Shown here: positions 5,946-13,998 of the stretch, one piece after another | Position numbering within the stretch: position 1 is the stretch's first letter | How the letters are laid out: every line of letters begins with the position of its first letter | From: Oscillospiraceae bacterium | GTDB taxonomy: Bacteria; Bacillota; Clostridia; Oscillospirales; Ruminococcaceae | Assembly: GCA_900768995.1 (NCBI GenBank) | Contig: CAAGEZ010000027.1 | Coordinates: forward strand, 1 to 31,757 | DNA length: 31,757 bases | Direction of reading: 5' to 3' | Notes under the pieces: generated by a model | The model's input: only the letters and a program-made list of their open reading frames with translations | What the model was told of the DNA's origin: nothing | Database searches by the model: none | Made by a program: the position numbers and the translations under genes

Positions 5946-7454
5946 TCAGAATCTTTCTCTGATAAGCTCCTGCACCTCTTTTATGGGCAGGCTTTTTATC
6001 CTGTGGCTGCCGATATGCTCGGAGCTTGTGAAGATATGAACATCGCAGGAGCGGTTCATTCGCTGGAAAATATTCTGAGTAATGCGTATCTGTGAAACTC
6101 TTTCAAGGGGCACTGTCACGGTATGGAACGCATACCATTTGCAGTATTTTGCGCACACGCTGTCGGCGGTTATGTTAACGCCGCTGGTGCAGTAGGCGCA
6201 CGCCTTTACAAACAACAGCCACACCGCAGGTATCTCGCAGAGTATCGTCATAAACACGATAAGCTCCCGCCACACGGGATACATCATAAGTATAACAAGC
6301 CCGGCTGCCTGTATGCCGAAAATAAGGGCTGTGGGCGGACCAATGAAGCGCATAATGTAGGTGAGCTTTGGATTTATATATGTCTCGCTTCGTGAAAATC
6401 CCGTCAGCAGCTTTTCCATAATGCCGTCAAGGCCTCTCACGCCGCCGCTTTCCGTGCCCCTCACGCCGCATATGGGAATGAACACGGGAAACTCGTTTTT
6501 CCGCTTGCCGTAACCTGTGCAGTTGACGTGAACGGAGGTCACGCCGAAAAGCTTCATCAGGAGATTCTGCCGCATATCCGCAATGTTTATCTTCCTGCTG
6601 TTAAGGCAGTACATTCTTTTTACGATAAGTCCCCCTGTAATGATTATGCATTTTCCACGCCTGCTGACAGTGAAATTGATATGCCTGCACACGTTTGCCA
6701 CAAAGGATATGAGAAAGCCAAGACCGATTATCACCGAAACTGCCACGCCTGCGGGAGATATGCCCGAAATGAGCCTGCCCGCAAGAGTCGTAACCGCATC
6801 TGAAACATCGTTCACTGCCTTGAAAAAGTCCTTTTCAAGCCTGTCCCCGATGATGTCTGTGCTTCCCGAAAGAGCCGTCATAAGGAGTGCCACACCTGAA
6901 AGTGCGGAGGAAAAAAGAACTGAAAAGGCAATAAGGCTCCCCGCCGATGCCTTGTAGGTAAAGTTCATTCCGCTGCCCGTCTTTTCACGCTTGTCTCCCC
7001 TGTTTTCGGGGCTTCTGAAAGCGGCTGACAGGATATTGAAAAGCTTCGCCCTGTCCTCCTTATACACCATAAGGCTAATGTCCGCATTTGCCTTTCCGCC
7101 CGAAGCAGCGTCCGTGTCGATATACACCTTCACCGCTCCGAACCTCGCCAGAACAGGGTTCACCTCCCCTGTTACCGCACTTACGTTAAGGCAGGGTATC
7201 TTCGTTTCACATTTCATCACCATTCCCGTTTTCACGGAAATACCGTCCTCCGAAAATTCATACAGCGTATAATACCACCGTATAACCGCAATGGCTATCA
7301 TCGCCGTCACCGCAAGGATATCCCAGCCTGCGCCCTGTGACCACCTGTAAAAATCGAATTTCAGCGCCGCAAGACCTCTTATGAGAGGAATGAGCAGCAG
7401 CCAGAAGTTTTTGGTGGTATATCCGAGAAGCGCTGCGGGGTGCTGTCTTTTCAA
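5946..7454 (-). CDS. YdbT-like membrane protein with bacterial PH (bPH2) domains
   Basis: 502 residues. Alternating hydrophobic pairs and soluble blocks fit the YdbT architecture of several bPH2 (DUF304) domains each preceded by membrane helices: helices near residues 15-60, a first PH-like block (YTLYEFSEDGISVKTGMVMK), helices near 165-195 and 230-250, a second block (FTVSRRGKCIIITGGLIVKR), helices near 370-410, and a third block ending in RHRIKS-type residues. The start codon is TTG (7454-7452) with GGGGGGAG 6 bp upstream. It follows the YdbS-like gene by 12 bp, as ydbS-ydbT pairs do in Bacillus. In B. subtilis the pair is associated with membrane/bacteriocin resistance; the role here is inferred only from that family link. 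Confidence 0.82.
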   Translation of the reverse strand: MKRQHPAALLGYTTKNFWLLLIPLIRGLAALKFDFYRWSQGAGWDILAVTAMIAIAVIRWYYTLYEFSEDGISVKTGMVMKCETKIPCLNVSAVTGEVNPVLARFGAVKVYIDTDAASGGKANADISLMVYKEDRAKLFNILSAAFRSPENRGDKREKTGSGMNFTYKASAGSLIAFSVLFSSALSGVALLMTALSGSTDIIGDRLEKDFFKAVNDVSDAVTTLAGRLISGISPAGVAVSVIIGLGFLISFVANVCRHINFTVSRRGKCIIITGGLIVKRMYCLNSRKINIADMRQNLLMKLFGVTSVHVNCTGYGKRKNEFPVFIPICGVRGTESGGVRGLDGIMEKLLTGFSRSETYINPKLTYIMRFIGPPTALIFGIQAAGLVILMMYPVWRELIVFMTILCEIPAVWLLFVKACAYCTSGVNITADSVCAKYCKWYAFHTVTVPLERVSQIRITQNIFQRMNRSCDVHIFTSSEHIGSHRIKSLPIKEVQELIRERF

Positions 7455-7466
7455 GCTGCTCCCCCC

Positions 7467-8177
7467 TTATTTATCGCCGCTTTTGGGCTCATTCTGCTTG
7501 TCCGTATCCGTAAAGCTCAGCTGGTCGGAGTTTATATCCTCAAAGCTCAGCTGAGTAACATTGTCAAAATTCTCCGCAATATCGCTTATCTCCCCCGAAG
7601 TCAGTATCCGGGAGCTGTCGGAATAGACATAGCCGCTTTCCGCCGATGAATATTCCACGAAATATTTTCCTTTTGGCTTCTCGGGCGCAGGCTTTTCCTC
7701 ATATTTTTTCCGAAACAGTTCAAGTATATCAACGCAGTCCTTGTCGGAAAGGAAAAGTATGGGCATATTGCTGCCAAGAGCATTGAGAAAAATGAAGTTA
7801 AAGCCTGTGTATTTAGACAGAGGCAGTGACACCCTGACAGCGTGCTGAACGGAGGATATTTTCATTATCCTGTATGTGCGGGTGAAAATGCCTGTGTAGG
7901 AGATTATCTCGTCGTCGGTTATCACGTATCTTATGGACTTGTACCACATCGGCAGGAGTATCACGATAAACACCACATATATTGCCGCAAAGATTATCAT
8001 AAGAGCACTTATGACCCTGACGGGCAGCGCCTGAGTATCGGGCATATACTGTGGGAACTTGTCCATTGCATAGAGCCGAAGAATATTTAGCAGCACCAGC
8101 AGCACTATTGTCAGCAGAAATGCTGTAACGGATATGAATTTTCTGCCATTGGGGTCAGAGCTGTAATTCCTGCTCAC
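7467..8177 (-). CDS. YdbS-like membrane protein with one bacterial PH domain
   Basis: 236 residues. Two membrane helices (about residues 14-38 and 50-75) are followed by one bPH2 domain that starts IRYVITDDEIISYTGIFTRT and ends before FRKKYEE. A roughly 80-residue acidic C-terminal tail is longer than in the short YdbS proteins I know. The start codon is GTG (8177-8175) preceded by AAAGGAGAG. It is the promoter-proximal gene of a two-gene operon with the YdbT-like protein. Confidence 0.82.
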   Translation of the reverse strand: MSRNYSSDPNGRKFISVTAFLLTIVLLVLLNILRLYAMDKFPQYMPDTQALPVRVISALMIIFAAIYVVFIVILLPMWYKSIRYVITDDEIISYTGIFTRTYRIMKISSVQHAVRVSLPLSKYTGFNFIFLNALGSNMPILFLSDKDCVDILELFRKKYEEKPAPEKPKGKYFVEYSSAESGYVYSDSSRILTSGEISDIAENFDNVTQLSFEDINSDQLSFTDTDKQNEPKSGDK

Positions 8178-8187
8178 GGCGGCTCTC

Positions 8188-8214
8188 CTTTCAGATACAT
8201 CTTTACAGATACAT
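8188..8214. repeat. Short tandem duplication in the ydbS leader
   Basis: CTTTCAGATACAT is followed directly by CTTTACAGATACAT. The copy nearer the gene contributes to the ribosome-binding region. Probably a replication-slippage product. Confidence 0.7.
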
Positions 8215-8223
8215 AATATTTAT

Positions 8224-8252
8224 ATTATACCATATTTATCCCGATTTGGCAA
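8224..8252 (-). promoter_or_regulatory. Promoter of the ydbS/ydbT-like operon
   Basis: On the minus strand TTGCCA (8252-8247), 17 bp, TATAAT (8229-8224). The leader contains a tandem duplication of about 13-14 bp (8188-8200 and 8201-8214). Between 8253 and 8369 nothing else was recognised. Confidence 0.8.
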
Positions 8253-8369
8253 GTGTTTCAGACAGAATGAAAACCGCCCGAAGCTGTGCTGTCAAATACA
8301 ATGAAAAAAGTTTCTGTCAAGCCTATTGTAATGGCAAACAAAGTATGCCTGCGAAATTCCTTTTTATTC

Positions 8370-8409
8370 AAAAAACATAGCTCCCCCGACCTCGGAGGAG
8401 CTATGTTTA
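8370..8409 (-). terminator. Intrinsic terminator of recG operon
   Basis: On the minus strand ACATAGCTCCTCCG, loop AGGT, CGGGGGAGCTATGT, then six T. A 14-bp stem with one wobble pair, starting about 8 bp after the recG stop. Confidence 0.93.
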
Positions 8410-8415
8410 ATATCA

Positions 8416-10452
8416 TCAGTTCATTCCCTCAGACCCGTTTTCATTAAGAAGCAGCTCTGCCTTTTCTTTCAGCACGGGATATTCCGACAGGTCGTGAGAA
8501 TTTTTCAGTATCTCCTTAGCCGCATTTGAGCTGTCACCAAGAAGCTGTCTGTCGCTGTAAAGATCGGCTACCTTAAGGGGCGGCAGTCCGCTCTGCCTGC
8601 TGCCGAAAAAGTCACCGCCCCCACGCATTTTAAGGTCCTCCTCCGCAATTGCAAAGCCGTCGTGGAGAGAGGACATTATTTTTAGTCTTGCCCTTGTCTC
8701 CTCGGTGGCATTGTCGGTGAGAAGTATGCAGGTTGATTTGTACTGTCCTCTGCCCACACGTCCCCTCAGCTGATGAAGCTGTGAAAGTCCGAAACGGTCG
8801 GAGCTTTCTATCATTATGACCGTGGCATTGGGAACGTCCACGCCAACCTCGATAACGGTGGTAGACACAAGTAGCTGTATCTTCCCCTCCTTGAAATCCG
8901 CCATAACAGCGTCCTTTTCCGCCGGGAGCATCTTGCCGTGGAGCAGTCCGATAGAGTAGCCTTTCAGCTCTCCCGAGGCGATCTTTTCGGCATATGCCTT
9001 TGCCGCCTGAAGCTCGCCGTTTCCGTCCGTTTCATCTATCATGGGGCAGACTATGTAGCCCTGTCTGCCTGCGTCAAGCTCCTTTTTCACAAATCCAAGA
9101 GCCCTGCTCCGAAGCTTTCCCGTTACGGCATATGTTTCCACAGGCTGTCTGCCCTTTGGCAGCTCGTTTATTATGGAAATGTCAAGGTCGCCGTAGATTA
9201 TGAGTGAAAGTGTTCGGGGAATTGGCGTTGCGGACATAACAAGCTTGTGTGGCTTTTCGCCCTTCATTGCAAAAAGCTTTCGCTGATTAACGCCGAAACG
9301 GTGCTGTTCATCGGTTATCACAAGCCCAAGGCGGTCAAACTCGGTGCTTTCGGAAATAAGTGCGTGAGTTCCCGTGATAACATTTATATCACCGCTTTTG
9401 AGCTGTGCCTTTATCTCATTTTTCTGCTTCTGGGTCATTGAGCCTGTGAGGCAGCCCACGTTTATCCCAAGAGGTTCAAGGAAGCTTTTCAGTGTTGCAT
9501 AATGCTGACGGGCGAGAATTTCCGTGGGAGCCATAAGTGCGGACTGACAGCCGTTTTTATACGCAAACCAGCAGGCTGCGGCGGCAACGGCGGTCTTGCC
9601 TGAGCCAACATCACCCTGAACCAGCCTGTTCATAGGCGTTATACCGCACATATCCTTAAATATCTCCCCGCAGGCTCTTTTCTGAGCACCTGTCATCTCA
9701 AAGGGCAGTGACCGCTCAAATTCACCTATATCCACAGGCTTCATCGGACAGCCCGTGACCTCTCTGCTCCTGTCACGGAGAAGTCCCATTGCACACTGCA
9801 TCACAAGAAGCTCATCAAAACCCAGCCTCCGCCTTGATATCTCCGCAGCGTGGGCAGATTCGGGAAAATGGATATTTCTCAGAGCGTATTCCTCCGTGCA
9901 AAGCTCATATTTGTGACGGATATCATCGGGGATAAACTCCTCCACCTGCTCCGAAACACACCTCAGTGCCTCGGTCATATTTGTAATGACCATCTGGGGA
10001 GAAAGCCCCTCGGTAAGAGCGTATTTGGGACGGATAAGCCTTGTTTCATCGGCAGCAATGACCTGGGGGCTGTTCATTTCCTTGCGGGTAAATCCCCCGC
10101 TTATGCGCCCGAAAAGGCGGTACTCCTTATCAAGCTCCAGAGCCTCATATGCAAAGCGGTTATTGTAAAGCACCACCGTGAGAGTGTCGCTGCCGTCATC
10201 GACTATGACCTTATAGAGCACAAGCCCCTGCCGTATCCTTGCGGCGGGAATTTTCTTGGTCACAAAGCCCTTTATGACCGCCTGCTCGTTTATGGGGGCA
10301 TCGGCTATCTTCACCGTTTCAGAATAATCGGTGTAGCTTTTGGGGAAATGCTCAATAAGGTCGCCCACGGTCTCTATCCCAAGCTTATTGTAAAGCACCG
10401 CCCTCTTTGCGGCAACTCCGCTGAGGGCGGTTATTTTATCTGTCATTTTCAT
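8416..10452 (-). CDS. recG: ATP-dependent DNA helicase RecG
   Basis: 678 residues, the usual RecG length. RecG remodels stalled replication forks and branch-migrates Holliday junctions. Seen: an N-terminal wedge/OB domain beginning ITALSGVAAKRAVLYNKLGI and containing ADAPINEQAVIKGFV; Walker A GDVGSGKTAVA near residue 278; the DEQHRFG box near 379; MSATPIPRTL; and QLRGRVGRGQ near 558, followed by the RecG-type C-terminal GDFFGSRQSGLP. The stop of the upstream amidohydrolase is 3 bp before the ATG at 10452, so translation is probably coupled. A second in-frame ATG lies two codons downstream and cannot be excluded as the start. Confidence 0.97.
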   Translation of the reverse strand: MKMTDKITALSGVAAKRAVLYNKLGIETVGDLIEHFPKSYTDYSETVKIADAPINEQAVIKGFVTKKIPAARIRQGLVLYKVIVDDGSDTLTVVLYNNRFAYEALELDKEYRLFGRISGGFTRKEMNSPQVIAADETRLIRPKYALTEGLSPQMVITNMTEALRCVSEQVEEFIPDDIRHKYELCTEEYALRNIHFPESAHAAEISRRRLGFDELLVMQCAMGLLRDRSREVTGCPMKPVDIGEFERSLPFEMTGAQKRACGEIFKDMCGITPMNRLVQGDVGSGKTAVAAAACWFAYKNGCQSALMAPTEILARQHYATLKSFLEPLGINVGCLTGSMTQKQKNEIKAQLKSGDINVITGTHALISESTEFDRLGLVITDEQHRFGVNQRKLFAMKGEKPHKLVMSATPIPRTLSLIIYGDLDISIINELPKGRQPVETYAVTGKLRSRALGFVKKELDAGRQGYIVCPMIDETDGNGELQAAKAYAEKIASGELKGYSIGLLHGKMLPAEKDAVMADFKEGKIQLLVSTTVIEVGVDVPNATVIMIESSDRFGLSQLHQLRGRVGRGQYKSTCILLTDNATEETRARLKIMSSLHDGFAIAEEDLKMRGGGDFFGSRQSGLPPLKVADLYSDRQLLGDSSNAAKEILKNSHDLSEYPVLKEKAELLLNENGSEGMN

Positions 10453-10455
10453 TTG

Positions 10456-11718
10456 TCAGGAAAATATCCTTTCGCAGATCTTTCTTACCTTGCCGTAAAG
10501 CACGTCCATATCCTCTCCGATGAAAAATTCACCGTTTTCATAAAGGATATTTCCGTTAACGGCGGTCATCTTCACATTTGCCCCCGAACCGCTGTAAACA
10601 AGGTTCTTGACGATATCATTCTCAGGCTGCATATTCGGTGCGGACATATCTATCACCGCAAAATCGGCATTCTTTCCGACCTCAATGCTGCCGCTGTTTA
10701 TGCCCATTGCCGCCGCACCGCCGATAGTTGCCGCCCTCAGCACATTCTCCGCAGGCATAGCCCCCGCATCGGAGCATTTAAGCTTCTGGAGCACCGAGCA
10801 AAGATACATCTCCCTGAACATATCAAGAGCATTGTTGCTTGCCGCACCGTCCGTTCCAATGGCAAGATTTATATTCCTGCGGCACACCCCGCTTACGTCC
10901 GCAATGCCGCTTGCAAGCTTTAAATTGCTGCACGGGTTTGTTACAACGGTCATATTGTGACGGGCAAAAATTTCAAAATCATCGGGGGAAAAGTAAATGC
11001 AGTGATATCCCCCGCCGCCATAGTCGAACATTCCCACGCTTTCCATAATTCCCGTTGGAGTTTTGCCGTATCGTCCGATACATTCCTCAACTTCGCTCTT
11101 TGTTTCGCTGTTGTGGCACCACACGGGGGCTTTGTACTTGTGAGCCAGCTCCCCGACGGCTTTCATCAGTTCAAGACTTGTGGTGTATTCGGCGTGAAAG
11201 CCAAGCTTGTAGGAGATGAGCGGGTCATAGGAATTGAATTTATTATAATATTCCTCAAGCTTTTCGGGGCTTTCGCTGAAATTGTTCAGCGCTCCGCAGA
11301 ATGTGCAGCGAAAGCCTGTTTCCGTGAATGCTTCCGCCATAGCTTCGGGAAAATAGTACATATCAAAGCAGGAGGTCGTTCCGTTTGAAACATATTCCGC
11401 CACAGCAAGCTTCGTGAGCGTGTAATTATCCTCGGGAGTGAGCTTTGCCTCGTGGGGAAAAACAGCCTCAGTAAGCCACTTGTCAAGTGGCAGGTCTTCC
11501 GCAAAGGAGCGCAGGAACACCATTGGCGAATGGGTGTGCGCATTGCACAGCCCCGGAATAACAAGGTCGCCTTTCAGGTCGATAACACGGTCATACTTAT
11601 CCTCCGGAGCATTTATGCCCACATATGAGAACACTCCGTCCTCGGTGCAGATGCTTCCGCTTTTCACGGTCATTGTATTGACATCAAGGTATCTTCCGTT
11701 TTTCAGATGAAGCTTCAA
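10456..11718 (-). CDS. MTA/SAH deaminase-like amidohydrolase
   Basis: 420 residues. Metal-dependent amidohydrolase with the deaminase layout of MtaD/SsnA/guanine deaminase: VIPGLCNAHTHSPM (metal HxH), GFHAEYTTS, WCHNSETKSEVEEC (substrate/metal His and Glu), and IGTDGAASNNALDMF near residue 295. MtaD enzymes deaminate 5'-methylthioadenosine and S-adenosylhomocysteine, and the FLRSFAEDLPLDKWL stretch fits that group best. The start codon is TTG (11718-11716) with GGGGGGAG 6 bp upstream, an ATG being absent nearby. It lies between rel and recG with 25 bp and 3 bp gaps, clearly cotranscribed. Exact substrate is inference. Confidence 0.85.
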   Translation of the reverse strand: MKLHLKNGRYLDVNTMTVKSGSICTEDGVFSYVGINAPEDKYDRVIDLKGDLVIPGLCNAHTHSPMVFLRSFAEDLPLDKWLTEAVFPHEAKLTPEDNYTLTKLAVAEYVSNGTTSCFDMYYFPEAMAEAFTETGFRCTFCGALNNFSESPEKLEEYYNKFNSYDPLISYKLGFHAEYTTSLELMKAVGELAHKYKAPVWCHNSETKSEVEECIGRYGKTPTGIMESVGMFDYGGGGYHCIYFSPDDFEIFARHNMTVVTNPCSNLKLASGIADVSGVCRRNINLAIGTDGAASNNALDMFREMYLCSVLQKLKCSDAGAMPAENVLRAATIGGAAAMGINSGSIEVGKNADFAVIDMSAPNMQPENDIVKNLVYSGSGANVKMTAVNGNILYENGEFFIGEDMDVLYGKVRKICERIFS

Positions 11719-11743
11719 AGCACTCCCCCCTTTTCCAAAAATA

Positions 11744-13936
11744 TTACTTCATAACTCTTTCAGCGCTGATAACATCGGGTATCTTGCGGAGCTTTCCGAT
11801 AAGCTGGTTGAGCTGTCCCACGCCTGCGATAGAGCAGGTCATAATAAGGTTTGCGTTGCCGTTTTTCAGTGTCTTTGTGGACATTTCCGAAACAGGTATG
11901 CGCATTTCGGCGGTGACAGCGGTAACATTTGCAAGGAGTGTGATGCCGTCATAGGAAACCACGTCGATAGCCGCCTTGAAGATAGGATTGTCATTTTCCT
12001 TTGCGTTCTCAGCCCATGTGACCTCCACCCAGCGGTCAGTCTCGATGCCATTTTCCATAGCTTCAATATACTTGGGGCAGTCCTTTCTGTGAACAGAAAC
12101 GCCGTGGCCCTTGGTGATAAAGCCGATAATATCCTCGCCGGGAAGAGGCTTGCAGCACTTTGAAAGCTTTACATCGATATTGCTCTCGCCGCCCACGATA
12201 ATGCCCGTGTTGCTCTTTCTCGGAGTAAAGGGAACGGGCTTTGAGGAGGCGGCAGCGTTCATCTTTGTATAGGTGTCCTTCAGACGTGGCATTATCCTTG
12301 AAAGGATTATTCCGCCATAGCCCACAGCGGCATAGAAATCGTCAAGCTCGGCGCAGTTATGGCGCTTCATATCGTCCGCAAGGAACTTTGCCATATCCTC
12401 GGCGGGAATATTTATTCCAAAGCGCTTGAACTCGTGCTCGATAGTCTCCTTGCCGTTCTGGATATTCTCCTCACGGCGCTCTTTCTTGAACCAGGAACGT
12501 ATCTTGGACTTTGCCTCATTTGTCTTGCATATGTCAAGCCAAGCACGGTTGGGACCGTGGTCGGGAGCCTGAGATGTGAGTATCTCCACAATTTCGCCCG
12601 TCTGGAGCTGATAGTCGAGGGAAACAAGCTTTCCATCCACCTTTGCGCCCTTCATCTTGTTGCCCACTTCCGTATGGATAGCGTAGGCAAAGTCGATTAT
12701 GGTAGCCCCTGCGGGGAGAGTGATAATGTCGCCCTTGGGTGTGAAAGCGAAAATGTCCTCGGGAGCAAGATCGCTCTTGATGGTGCGGACAATATCCTCA
12801 ACATCGTCAGTTTCCTGCTGTGCCTCGATTATCTGACGTATCCACGCAAGACGGCTTTCAAGCTTATCCTTGCCCTTGATGCCCTCCTTGTATTTCCAGT
12901 GGGCGGCGATTCCGTATTCGGCGGTGTAGTTCATATCCACCGTTCTTATCTGGACCTCAAAGGGAATGCCCTCTCTGCCGATAACGGTGGTGTGAAGTGA
13001 CTGATACATATTCGCCTTGGGCGTTGCGATATAGTCCTTGAAACGGTTGGGGATAGGGCGGTACATATCGTGGATTATACCGAGAGCGTTGTAGCACTCG
13101 TTCACGGTATTCACGATGATCCTCACAGCGTAAATATCATATACCTCATCAAGGCCCTTGCCCTTGATGAAAGCTTTTCGGTAAATGCCGTAAACTGACT
13201 TTACACGTCCCGACATCTGAGGCTCGGGGAGACCCATTTCGGTAAATCTCTTTGCGATCTGCTCCTCAATGGACTTGATGAATGCCTGACGCTCATCGCT
13301 CCTTATTTTAAGGCTCTGCTCTATCTCCGCATATGCATAGGGGTCAAGGTAGCGGAAAGCGAGATCTTCAAGCTCTTCCTTTATCTTTCTGATACCGAGA
13401 CGGTGAGCAATGGGAGCGTAAATGTTCATTGTCTCGAGAGCCGTGTTTCTCTGCTTGTAGGCAGGGCGATACTGGAGCGTCCTCATATTGTGGAGACGGT
13501 CGCAGAGCTTGATTATGATAACTCTTATATCCTGACTCATTGCAAGGAGAATTTTGCGGACATTCTCAGCCTGCTGCTCCTCCTTGGTGAAAAGGGGTAT
13601 CTTACCCAGCTTTGTAACGCCGTCCACCAGCATTGCCACGTCCTGACCGAAAAGCTTTTTCAGCTCTTCAAGAGTAACGTCCGTGTCCTCAACAACATCG
13701 TGGAGCAAAGCGGCACATATGGTATCGGTGTCCATTCCAAGCTCAAGGAGGATATACGCCACCGCTACGGGGTGAGTGATGTAAGGCTCTCCCGAGGAGC
13801 GCACCTGATTTGCGTGAGCCTTTGCCGCAAGCTCATAGGCGGAGATTATCTTGCTCAGGTCATACTGCTTTTCGTCATCAAGAATTTTCTGGATAAGTGA
13901 GTCGATGGTATATACCGTTTCGGTTTTATTTATCAT
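11744..13936 (-). CDS. rel: Bifunctional (p)ppGpp synthetase/hydrolase Rel
   Basis: 730 residues, full length for RelA/SpoT homologues. Domain order: HD hydrolase (residues about 30-200) with intact ALLHDVVEDTD and KLCDRLHNMRTL; synthetase (about 240-370) with GRVKSVYGIYRK and YDIYAVRIIV; TGS (about 400-460, EDIFAFTPKGDIITLP); a linker with the conserved Cys pair LSKCCKPLPGEDI; and a C-terminal ACT domain. The synthetase carries RFKD, the RxKD form typical of bifunctional Rel rather than the ExDD form of synthetase-only RelA (family knowledge). The ATG at 13936 follows AAAGGACGG. It lies directly after recJ, an arrangement common in Firmicutes, although the apt gene often found between them is absent. 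Confidence 0.97.
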   Translation of the reverse strand: MINKTETVYTIDSLIQKILDDEKQYDLSKIISAYELAAKAHANQVRSSGEPYITHPVAVAYILLELGMDTDTICAALLHDVVEDTDVTLEELKKLFGQDVAMLVDGVTKLGKIPLFTKEEQQAENVRKILLAMSQDIRVIIIKLCDRLHNMRTLQYRPAYKQRNTALETMNIYAPIAHRLGIRKIKEELEDLAFRYLDPYAYAEIEQSLKIRSDERQAFIKSIEEQIAKRFTEMGLPEPQMSGRVKSVYGIYRKAFIKGKGLDEVYDIYAVRIIVNTVNECYNALGIIHDMYRPIPNRFKDYIATPKANMYQSLHTTVIGREGIPFEVQIRTVDMNYTAEYGIAAHWKYKEGIKGKDKLESRLAWIRQIIEAQQETDDVEDIVRTIKSDLAPEDIFAFTPKGDIITLPAGATIIDFAYAIHTEVGNKMKGAKVDGKLVSLDYQLQTGEIVEILTSQAPDHGPNRAWLDICKTNEAKSKIRSWFKKERREENIQNGKETIEHEFKRFGINIPAEDMAKFLADDMKRHNCAELDDFYAAVGYGGIILSRIMPRLKDTYTKMNAAASSKPVPFTPRKSNTGIIVGGESNIDVKLSKCCKPLPGEDIIGFITKGHGVSVHRKDCPKYIEAMENGIETDRWVEVTWAENAKENDNPIFKAAIDVVSYDGITLLANVTAVTAEMRIPVSEMSTKTLKNGNANLIMTCSIAGVGQLNQLIGKLRKIPDVISAERVMK

Positions 13937-13983
13937 AGCCTGTTACCGTCCTTTTTCGGATTTTTCCGTTATATTTCATATAT

Positions 13984-13992
13984 ATTATATCA
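13984..13992 (-). promoter_or_regulatory. Possible extended -10 promoter of rel
   Basis: TGATATAAT on the minus strand (-10 at 13989-13984), in a very AT-rich 60-bp gap between recJ and rel. No good -35 element is visible 16-18 bp upstream. It could supply rel-mtaD-recG with an internal promoter. Confidence 0.4.
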
Positions 13993-13998
13993 AATATA

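Noticed and set aside
9850..10923. 357-residue plus-strand open frame opposite recG and the amidohydrolase
   Set aside because: It spans the junction of two clear minus-strand genes, shows no domain and has His/Cys-rich antisense composition.
12359..13900. Plus-strand open frames opposite rel
   Set aside because: Antisense shadows of rel; no start signals or recognisable domains.
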